This document shows, in pieces, positions 51,201 through 63,200 of a stretch of 64,000 nucleotides of DNA (positions are counted from its first letter, which is position 1; every line of letters begins with the position of its first letter). The stretch is from Maniola hyperantus (lineage: Eukaryota; Arthropoda; Insecta; Lepidoptera; Nymphalidae), in the NCBI RefSeq assembly GCF_902806685.2, contig NC_048537.1:9260720-9324719 (forward strand), in the 5' to 3' direction. The position numbers were made by a program, and so were the translations under genes. The notes beneath the pieces were generated by a model that did not search any database, was not told the origin of the DNA, and saw only the letters and a program-made list of their open reading frames with translations.

Positions 51201-54200
51201 TCAAAATCCGTCAATTTTTAACGTGACCCTAATATAAATGAATATTGAATTGAATTGGACTATTATATTATATCAGGCTGACGTATCGTGGTAATCTTTT
51301 TAACGTAACATCGCGTATGTAGTAAAAAATCAGTAAGTATGTTAAAGGCACGGTCATTGTGGTGAGTGATGAACTTGTACACATCTTAACAAATTTGTTG
51401 TTTTCCTTATCACATTCTCACATATATACCTATAACTACCAGCAATATAACCTTAACCGACTAAATACCTGAGGACTTATCTTAACAAACTTTAGCGCAC
51501 TGTTGAAAAATAAACTATCATTATAATATTATAATGCATTAAATTATAATATTATGGTACATATACCTACTTTAATCTACCTATAGTAATTTAAATGTCA
51601 CGTATTAAACAATATTGATGCTGAACAAACGTTGTATGTATAAAATATAAGAAATCTATATAACAATGAATAATTTCAACTTTTCGAATACATTTTAGTC
51701 TGTAGTAACTAAGCAATTATTATTAATTTGTTGTTATGTACAACAGAAACACAAATAACGTACATAGAAGCACTTACCTATGCGGCAAAATTCACTTTGT
51801 GACAGGTTATGGACAATCACATACCTACTCGTAACACGGGCCGGGTTCTAAAATACCGCGAAACATCTCCAATTCGAGCAGACACGCATAGAAGCAACAG
51901 TTTTCACTCGCGATAGTAAGCCACATTACAATACTGCAATTCTCAACCACTACTTTATTTTTTTTGGTGAAATGGAGCGTGACATGATATTGCCCTGTTT
52001 CATAGATAATCGTACAGCGAGCGGGGACCATGCGTGTTGTCTACTCCATTGTTGGAAAAGCTGCTTTCAAGGTTCTATTCTTCATCTTTTAGACGGCACT
52101 ATGGCATGACAGTTACAGTCGATAAACTTTGCTGCGTTTCTTATTAATTCTTATTAGTAAAACAAAACTTTACAGGAATGTGAATACACGGAAACTGAGT
52201 TATCATGTAACCGGCGTAGCACCATTGATACCGGAAACATATTCGACTTCCGGCGATAATGGCTGCGTCTTTAGTTGAAGACACGATTGCTGATTCTACC
52301 TTCTATTTCTTTCTTTTCACTTTTATTAAATAAAAATGCACCCGCGTAGTTACAATATCGCTTCGAACTTACGTAAAAATAATTGCAACCAGAAGCTTTA
52401 TATCCACTAACTACGAATAATAAACAGAGTGGCTTCTAAATTTTATGATCGCTTCCGCGTAAATGCCTATCGGTTCAGTTATATCAATTAATATTCATTA
52501 ACAAAGAATGCATAATCTGCGTTCGTTTAGCATCATAGTACGCGGATCACACTTTCTACTTTTTAACATTAAGTACAAGGTGACTTTAGTACCTACCTTT
52601 TGGAATGGCTTTCTTTTAAGCTTATATTTTTTGTTCAATTCAATTCATAAAATCTACAGAACTGATTAATTAAATTATCACTGCTTTGCATTTGTTACCT
52701 ATGCATGTAAACTAGCTAATAGGTAATGTAAAATATTTTATCTCCATCCAAAACGGAAAATCTACTCCATATTTAATAAACTAATAGGTTTTTTATCGTT
52801 GATGACGATGTCTGACCGGACTCTGATTTAGTTTGGGTAAAATCACAATATCGTTGTCTGCCTGTCTATACGCTATGTCTAACTGTCTATTTACATACAT
52901 TAAAAAAACAGGCAAGTTGTACAAACTCAAGAGTTTATTGCTCGCAAACTCATATTTTTTTATTTATGGAGACTAGGTGTATTTATATTTCTTGTTAGAC
53001 GGGAAGAACCTAGAATTTGTATTTTGTATAGGTAACAAACAAATATGTAAGTAATAATGAGCCCAGACAATATTAGAATATGAAATAGAAACTTTATTTA
53101 AAAATAATTTATGTTAATTTATTTAAACAGGGTAGGTACTTAAAATTTAAATAAGTAAAACATTCAAGAAAGTTAAAGTGAGAGCTGGCCATTAAGCCTT
53201 CATACCTACCTGTCATTTTATTACGTAGAATCTGAATTTGACCTGTGCCCTTTGAGCGGTGTACCTACCTACCTACTGACTACGAAGAGAAAAGAAAATC
53301 TCTGCACCTAACCTTTTCAAATGTTAATATAAGCAAATACTTTCCTATTTCCTGTAATTAGATAAGAATAACTCGCCAAATGCTTTTCGTTTTAAGATAC
53401 ATTCTTATACTTGGTACAAGGTGACTACTTAAATATAGAAACAATGGCTTTGTTAGCTCGTGTGAGAGTAATTTACCATAAACTTTTTGATCTGAGTTCT
53501 GGATTGACATTAAAACATACTTTTATAACATTTTGAAGAATAGTTATGCAAATATCACTACAGTAAATTCTCAATGACGTAGGTTGGTGGCGTTTCTAAA
53601 GACATGGCATTCGTAGCCGTATCTACGTAATATTATAAGTTATAACAGAGGCCTTAATATTCGTAGTAACAAAGGTATTGTTTACTTTGTTGAGTTTGAT
53701 GTTGGCCCAATTTATAGCTCGTCGAACCTAGGAAAAAGATATCCGAATGTTCCGATAAAACTAAAAGTATTCTTATTTTATAACACTTATTAGTATCATT
53801 TAAGTACACTTAAAATATAAAGAATGTTTTTATAGCCTTTGTGAATATGAGTCTATCATATATAATACTTATATAGCTCCAGATACGTGCATATAATGTA
53901 AAAAAACTATGTACCTACCTACTTAACACCATATTCTGTAGGAGAATTCTGAAAGATTGTCGAGCCCACTTTCTTTCATTACAGACGTAGGTAAAGTTCT
54001 TTAAACTTATCGAAAATCTACTAAACATTTAACTAAACTGAATTATTAGTGATTTATATAACTATAGTATAAAATATACTAGAAAACCCTTTCACAATTC
54101 AGAAAATAGGTAAGTAATTATATTCTTGAGGAAATAAGTAACGTATTGACCTTTACCCAAGATATCTAGGCTACATTCGTATCTTACTTCAACGGTCACA

Positions 54201-57200
54201 TTTTATGTGCAATACTGACATTAAGTACACTTCGAGGATTATTACAGCTTTCTGATACTATAATTAAGTATTTTGTACAACTTAACCTTATATGCCTCCC
54301 TTTAAAAAGTGTGAAATAATGAATTAGTCAGTAAAGGTTACGTATGCCTAATTATAGAGTTGTAATGAATTCTTGGTAAGGCGTTTCTATTAGTGAAAAA
54401 CAACTCAATTTATGTAACACTAATAAGAGTACGAGAAGCTTTTTTATATTTCACAACTTTGAAAGTTTGTTCTTAAGATTACGTACACCTGTGTAAGAAA
54501 GAGATACCAAATCGATCGATAGTTTGCTTAGACATTAAGACGTGGCAACCACTGCATTGACCTCATTATTTAGGTGTTTCTTTGCTGCAGTAAAATCAAT
54601 TAACAAATTCCGGTTTGAATTCATTGTACCATGTGTTGGCTAATTCCAACAATTATTTAGTAAATTCCATCAAAAACTCTTTATGCGCATACCTATTCGA
54701 CATTACTCCTAAAAATTCCTATAAAACGTATTTTCTATACTTACCTATATTGTTTACTAGACGTGCCTACATAATCAAATTACATAAAGGTCTATATAAA
54801 TGCTTCGATTTCTTTAAAGTTTAAATCATGATTTGAAGGTAAGTGGCTCTGATTTGAGATCTGCCCCTCGAGCCATTTTTGTGTGTACAGATTAAAGCTT
54901 ACTTATCTAAAGTATTGATAATGAGCATGATGAAGTAATTGTACCTATACTTAGTAATAATAATAATTAAAAGTATGTAATTTATACTTTTAACGGCAGG
55001 AAAGTCAGTAGTTAATTTAAAAAAAAATAGCTTAATGCGCTTTGTTTGTAAAGTTGTTTTCAACGATATCCTGTAGTTAGGTAGCCTTATTTAATCAGTT
55101 TTTGTCCCCGATTTGCTGTCGCCGCCCTCAAATGCTTTTCAACTTTTTTTATTATTTTCGACTTTGGGTCATCATTTTCAAATCAAAAATTTTCAAAAAA
55201 AAAATTCAAATAAGTAATTATTAAGTTCACTCATACAGGAGTTATAAACCTCTTACAGACGGATGGACACACTTGAAGATCTCACTGTGATCGGTCAATA
55301 AATGCGAAATAACTATGTCTGTTTGTTACCTATTGGCTCTACCATTAAACCGACCTTGACATGAAATCAAATTATTTTTAGATAAGTAATCTAAGTTCAA
55401 GCAGACCAAGTCGCGGGTATCATCGGGATTCTTTTGATCGGCACTGGTTATTTTTTGGATTTATTGCGCGAAATATAAAGTGGTCCGTCCGTCTTTTGCC
55501 AAGTCACTGTCAACTAAGTTTACCTAAGTATAAACCTGTTTCATGTTTAAAATCTGAACTGTTTATTATTTCTCTACATTCGTGTTTCGAACTTTCAATT
55601 TAATCAGAATTATAATATTATTATGAGGTAAATAACATTTTTTATAACTATTTGTTTGGTGCCAAAGAGTGTAACCGAATTTTACTATTTAAGATTATTA
55701 TTTTTCGACTGAAACTGAGTAATTTTTCAGAATATCTACACATAATAATATAACAATAAAGGGTAAAACAAAAAATCCGCTTTGCCACATACCCACTATT
55801 ATTCCTGCCTTCATTAACAACCACAAGTACCAAAGTAGGTAATGTGTCCGTGTCACGCACTTTTCTAATTTCAGCCTCCCTGCCACATTCCTATCTAAAA
55901 TCAATAAGGACAGTTTTTTAAATATCTATCTAATATTAAATTTTCTTGCCTTTACGCCTCTTTACATGTACTTCATCATGATCAACCTATCGCCGACTCA
56001 CTACAGAGCACGGGTTTCCTCTCAGACTGAGAAGGGTTTTGGCCATAGTCTACCACGCTGGCCATGTGCGGATTGGTTGACTTGATACACCTTTGAGAAC
56101 ATTATGGAGAACTCTCAGGCATGCAGGTTTCCTCACGATGTTTTCCTTCACCGGTAAAGCAAGTGATATTTAATTAACTAAAACGCACATAACTCCGAAA
56201 AGTTAGAGGTGCGCCCCGGGATCGAACCCCGACCTCCAATTAGAAGGCGGACGTCCTAACCACTAGGCTATCACAGCTTGATACTTGTACTTAACTGCAC
56301 ATAAATAATAAATTTTGGAAATTCGGGCGAAATGCACTTAAAACTATTTATTCTTTAACTAATTTATTACTCTTGGATAAGTATAGGTACGGTATGGTAT
56401 GATAGGTATCCTTCTAACTCTCTTGTGTCTCTTCACTAATCATTCACACTTAAGTAAAATCAAACTGATACTACAATACAAGGTTATCCTTCTATCAAAA
56501 GCAGCTTATTTGTCTAAATAGTACACTGAAATAGCTAACTGACAGGCAGACGGGCGGATTTATTGAATCGGGACTGCTATGAAACAAAAGATACCGCAAT
56601 GTTGTAGTAAACTTAGCATTTCCATTCTCCACCCTATATTTGAAAGTATGCCGGGCAGCTCATTAGGTTTGTTAGAGACGAGAACGGGTGCAGTGTTGAA
56701 GTGAGCGTGTGTGTGGATTGGCAGGCGGGACGAACGGCCGCTCAGGGCGCACTCGAGCCGTCAACCCTTCCTACAGCGAGGACTCGGTGGCCGAGACGGC
56801 GCTCTCCAAGAAAAACTCCGACGGTAAGAGCTAAAGAGGCTAAAAATATTTGTCTTTTCATTTAAAACAAAACCTCTTCGTCTCATGACATGCTCTCACT
56901 GTCACTTCCGAGTAGTAAATTACTTAAAAGTTTTAAATGTGTAGGTAAAGATTCATAATGAACGTGATCATGATATTTTCATTCTGTAGGTATTTCTTCT
57001 AGTCACTTATTCTCATTATGGCCAAAATTTACTTTTCGTATCGTTGTATAAAAATAACACAACACAATGCTTTGTTCTAGTTATGTATGTGTTTCACATA
57101 ATTATTATTATAGTCAATGCGCGAAGTTCCAAAGCTTCTAGGTAGATGTTAAATCTACCTCAAGCAAGGTCTTGCCTGATGATTGACTTACACGAAAGGC

Positions 57201-60200
57201 GTAATTTTGGCTTGTGACTATAACATATGTACGAGTATAAACAGATAGCTCTCTCAGATCTATATTCTCTTCTCCTATTATATTATATGTCGTTGTGTGC
57301 ACTTTGTATGTGGAGTTTCCATCATGAGAATAAAACATGGATTTAAGAAAACGCAATAAGTACCTAGCTTATAATTGGATGCCTTGTTGAGTGTACTACT
57401 TCTGTCATCTGTGTGACTTTAATATGCGGTTCGCTTTGTGTTGTCTGTTTTTACGATGATAACTAAATAGGCCGAATTTTACACCACCTATAGCGTTCGT
57501 TCGGGAAAGGAAATGAAAACTTGTCAATGTTACCTACTTCTTAACTGACACATCTTGAAGCAGGTGTCCAAGCGCTTCGTACTAACTTCTTCGTAATATT
57601 TGCATAGTACCCTACCTATACAAGCCATTAAGCGTTCCGGTACAATACTTTGTAGCTAAACCTAAAAGGGATATAGGTACTAGGTTCAACAAAACTAAAG
57701 CAGTTTTATCATTTACTAAATAAATTGGTCTTCGAAAACTTTTTGAAGTACTATTGTAATTTTAGACTTTCATGTTTTGGGAGACGTTTTCGATTTTTTT
57801 TGTTCTTTTTTTGGTAAGAAAGCTTAGTATATTATATTTGTTGCCATAAAAAAATACACGAAACTGTCATTAGGTCTACATACAATTCTGGCCATCTGTA
57901 ATGTCGTATCATCATGATCAACCCATTACTGGCTCACCACTAAGCACGTGTCTCCTCTCAGAGTGAAAAAGGTTTAGACCATAGTCTGCCACGTTGGCCC
58001 ATTGCGGATTGGCAGACTATCACTACCCATATCACAAATGCGAAAATGTGTTTGTTTGTTGGTTTGTCCTTCAATCACGTCGCAACGTCGACTTTTTTAC
58101 CTGACTTTTAAGACCTGGAGAGTGACGTAGACTACTTTTTATCCCGGAAATGAAAGAGTTCCCACGGCATGTAAGAAGTCGTGAGCATCAGCTAGTTAGT
58201 TATAATAATTACTAGCTGATCCACCCGGCTTTGCTTGGGTGGAATTTCATACTGTACCTACCTTATACATATAGCCTGTCCAATTGGAATCTTTCAAATA
58301 ACGGTGAAAGAATTTTTCAAATAGGTGCTGTGATTCCAGAGATTGCCTCCTACATAGATTATTTATATTTATAATAAGTAATATTTCCTAGGTTCAGTAA
58401 AAATAACGGTTTTAAATCAACCCGTCTGCGTCTGTGATTGTTTCTTGTTAGAACATAATAAAAGTGTCAGGACGATCAATTTATCACCCGTGATCGCCCA
58501 TGTCTCATTAGTTCCTCATTCCAGATCCTCACTTAAATCAATGGTATTCTTTGTACTCGGCGCTTAATAACATAATTCGTACAATCATCGGCAAACAATT
58601 TTATTTTCATTATTATCTGCAATGAGCTAAGGACAGGTAAAGCTGTACCTAACTTAGATATAGAAATTAATCATAAGTTGAAGCCACGAAGCTTAAATTA
58701 AAGTGAGTAATATGCCCTGCCTACGTAGGTCCCACAGGCTAGATGGTAAAAATTAAAACTGCCACTGGCGTCGATGCGAATACGCTAAAATTTATTTTCA
58801 TTCAGAATCAGTACCTACCATTGTATAAGTAATGGTGTTTACCAGTGTATAAGTAATGGTGAAAAATTGCATTAACTTCTTACTCTAGCACACATAAAAT
58901 TATCGTTTTCTTCCTTATAGCATATATATACAACGTTTAAGCTACGTTTAAAATAAGCTGTTTAGTAATTAGAGTATAGGTCGTCCCCAATCAGAGAGAT
59001 GATATCTATTTTAAAACGACGGACTTAAATACAAAAATGTTACTTAATGCTAACCTCATAAACGCACTACATATTATTACATCTTTATGGCTAACATCTG
59101 TTATAAGTTATAACCCACTGGCTGATCTTAATTTTATTATTATTAACGAAAGTTATCGTAGCTCTTCAATCCTAATTCTAATTCTTTATTGCGAATTTAG
59201 TTTACACAGCATAAACGTTCGTTAGAACCACGTTCACAACGAACGATATTATGAATTCTTATCAATTTAAAAATAGGTAGTTACTTTGTTTGGTATAAAT
59301 AAGCTGTTATTTTCATTGATTTGAAAATATATTTTTAGGTGTAAAAAATTGTAATTTACTCATAACGATGATTAAAGCTAAAAATCTTGCTGAAAAAGTC
59401 AAAGACTTTATTCTTTATTTTTGTAGCTCTACTTATAATGATACTTTTTGTAACACATTACACAGATAGCGTTCCATGAGACCACACACAGGTATCGCGC
59501 CCGTACCCTCCCTTGACTTTCCAAGTCCATTATCTTGTTTCAGAAGTTTAATTGAATATTACGTTTTGATGCAGACGAGGACGAGGAGCCGCGTTGTGTC
59601 ACGTTGACTCCGCGTCACAAAGCTGCCATTCGTTTTATAAGAAAGGTACGTTGTCGAAAGTTTTTTGTAGTTTGCTGACTATTAATTTTAAAAAACTATA
59701 TTTTTTTATTCTACATATTTGGCTACTTTATACAACGAAGAAGAATTATTAGAGAGTGGAATAAATTTACTTGTTAATAATAGCTGTTTTTAATTATTTT
59801 ATATTTATTTAGTGAAAGTAAAGACGTTTATTTTAAACTGATCGCTTACGTATAGTCCGTACAAAATGACTTCACACGCGCCATTTTAACTCTATGGGTC
59901 AATTACTGTCATGTCAATAGTTCAGTTCACCTTTAAACTAAGGAATAAAAACATACCTTTGACATGTTTGACCCATAAAGTTAAAATGGTGCGCGAGAGG
60001 TCATTTTTAAGCATTATACTTTGTTCTATAACATTTCCGTTCTCTAAAATTCAGGTTTCCGGTTTTCGGATTTCCGATTATGATACCTATTTATAATTAA
60101 TAATAATAAGAATTTATTATCAATAAATAGATAGGAGGTATGTAGATTTACCTGGAGTAACTTTTTCTTTCAAAGTAATTTTGAGTATACCTACTTACCT

Positions 60201-63200
60201 ACATGATATGATTTAAAAAAAGAATAATATGTTATTTTAAAATAACGAATTTATGTTCATTCACTCTACATTCCGTGTAATTTAGTAATTATCTTCAGGA
60301 GAATACTAATTAGTCTCGCTACTAGTAAAACTACGGTCTATTTCTTTGGTAGAAAATATTATTAGATAACTATAAAAAGTTAAACAAATTGCTTAATTTG
60401 GTAAGTATGAAGCGGGTAGGTAACTGATTTATTTCCTGAGAAATTAAATACTAAGTAGGTACTCATCGTAATGTAGATTTTTGAGTATACGAAGTTATAA
60501 TAATTGCGGAATAGGTAGGTAAACTATCACTGAAAATTTATTTTAAATCTATATTTAAAATCGTTCATTTCTTTACTTTGTATACGAATTGCCATTAACT
60601 TGAGCATTATAACTTGGCAACGGTAAAATTATTACGACTACGATTTGATTACAATCAGTATCAGTAGGTACTATCATATTATAAATGCGAAAGTGTTTGT
60701 TTATTGGTATGTTGGTTTGTCCTTCAATCACGTCGCACCAGAGCAATGGATAGACGTGATTCTTTGCATGGGTATAGTTAAAGAGTTGAAGAGTGACATA
60801 GGCTAGCTTTTATCCCGGGAAACTAAAAAGTTCCCACGGGATTTATTGGTTTGTCCATCAATCACGTCGCAACGGAGCAACGGATTGACGTGATTTGCAT
60901 GGGTACCTATAGTTGAAGAACTGGAGAGTGACATAGGCTACTTTTATATCCCAGAAAATCAAAGAGTTCCCACGGGATTTTTAAAAACCCAATTCCACGC
61001 GAACAAAGTTGCGGGCATCAGTTAATAATTACATAAATCTACGCATATTTACATTATCCACACAAAGTTAATACTCATACTTACTGAAATCACATCGTGA
61101 TTTGAGACGCACGTATTATAGATAGGTGTCTAATGCAGATGCAACATTATAATTTGCTATGGGCTATGGGCAATGATCTTCTTACATATAAATAATATTT
61201 AATGTAAGATAGAAGCAGATATAATATACATACACGTCTAAAGTGAAGACTTAAAACTACCGCATTTGAGTCACATTCGTAGAAAGCTATCTTTTCTACT
61301 CTTGTGCGTTTCGTATCTTCTGTCTTACTCATCAACGAGAACGCCATGTAATGTATTACGAACGTAATAAATAAGTATACTTGTCTAGGAACAATATCAT
61401 TTGTAGAGCATTAATTCAATATCATTTTAAATCTGACCTACCTACCTACACTATTTATGCTCAATTCCCTAAATATCATAATAAGTACCTATAGTCTAAG
61501 ATCACTCTGTAAAAAGACCTTCACCAAGCTGGTTAATGGATGTAAAGTGTTTTTTATTGTAACTTAACTTTAATTCAGTAACCAGACCTGCGCAAATTAT
61601 TAGTATCGATTTACCTGTTTATACCTGCCTACCCAAGAGTTGTGACGGGAAAAAATCATCAACCTAACGTTTGCATATTATTATAGGCTTTATACATTGA
61701 TGACGGATTCACGCCACCGTGGCTTCATACTTTCAATTGGTATGGAATTTGACTATTAACCAAACCAGTGTTAAATGTTTAAAAAAATAATTTTTAAATT
61801 GTTAATTAATCATACTTATTCTTGACTAAAATTTTTTAGTCAACCCATTTACAATATACATATTTATTGACATAATTAATCTATTTTACATTTAGCATAT
61901 GTAATTTATCAAATAATACTATTTTTCTGCATACTTCGATAAAACAATATAAACTCTTAATCTATATTTAAAAATGAATCACTCAATGTGTTGCTCGTCG
62001 CTAATCTCGAGAACAGCTGAACCGATTTCGCTAATTCTTTTTTATAATATTCCTTGAAGTACGAGGATGGTTCTTACGGAGAGAAAAAATTAAAAAATTG
62101 CCTGTAAAAGAATCGACTGTTAGGCGGTACGAAGTTCGCCAGGTCAGCTAGTTTGATATAAAATACTTTTCATCAATTAACCAGCTCGGTGAAGGTTGTT
62201 TTATACTGGGAACCAATACTACTAATCTCATTTGTGTAGAGCAATTTTACTAATCATATTATGATTAGTAAAGTAGGTAGGTAAAATGTTATTGAATGGA
62301 GCTGATAAAGCTACAGCTTTTAACGAATGTACTAGGTATTACTTATTATATTAGGCACTTTAATTTCATTACTTTAGTCTGCGTGATATACCTAAGTAAG
62401 TTACAAACAGTGCGGGCTGGTGCGGGTAGTTGTCGTAGTCTATCACGCTGACCAAGAGCGGAATGGCAGGCTTCACATATTTGAGAACATTATAGAGTAT
62501 TCTCAGGCAAGCAGAGGCCCTACTACCATATTATGTTTCAATATTGTTTTGACATTTTCATACAAAACTGGTATGTAAATATCAAAACAATATTGAAACA
62601 TTATTACTTTAAGCGGTGGTAGTACGTCCCCAGGTTTCTTCACAATGTTTTCATTCGATGATTTAATTATTGCTTAAAACGCACATAACTACTAAAAGTT
62701 AGAGGTGCGTGCTCGAGATCGAACCCCGGATCTCCCGAGTAGGAACGAACCAAACGTCTTAAACACGAGGCCTTGCCAGTCTCCTCGACGCCGTGTCGCC
62801 GTATCAAGTAGAGGGCCCTTAAAAGTATGCTCCGGACGGGTTCGAATCCAGTCGGGCACACACCGACTAATTCGTGAGTTTAGCCTTTATAGTTACATTA
62901 TTTTATGCAATATATTTGTAGGCTATCAATATAATCATCGTCATCATCAACCCATCGCTGGATCACTACTGAGCACGTGTCTCTCCTCAAAATATTCTCA
63001 AAGGTGTGTGAAATCTGTCAATCCGCACTTGGCCACTGTATACTAGACCATGGTCAACCCCATTCTGAGAAGAGATCAAAATACTACATACCTATATACA
63101 ATAGGAATAAAGGTTGCTGTACCAAAAATTGAAGAATTCTGCTCACCTTCCAACCTGTAAATAATATATCAGATGGGTGAAGTTGAAGTACCTAGCAAGT

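Noticed and set aside
56215..56282. A tRNA gene on the minus strand
   Set aside because: A and B boxes are present but the body continues into the known SINE text; it is a SINE head.
62755..62868. A tRNA gene
   Set aside because: Only a T-arm-like B box is present; acceptor and anticodon stems do not form, and it adjoins SINE sequence.
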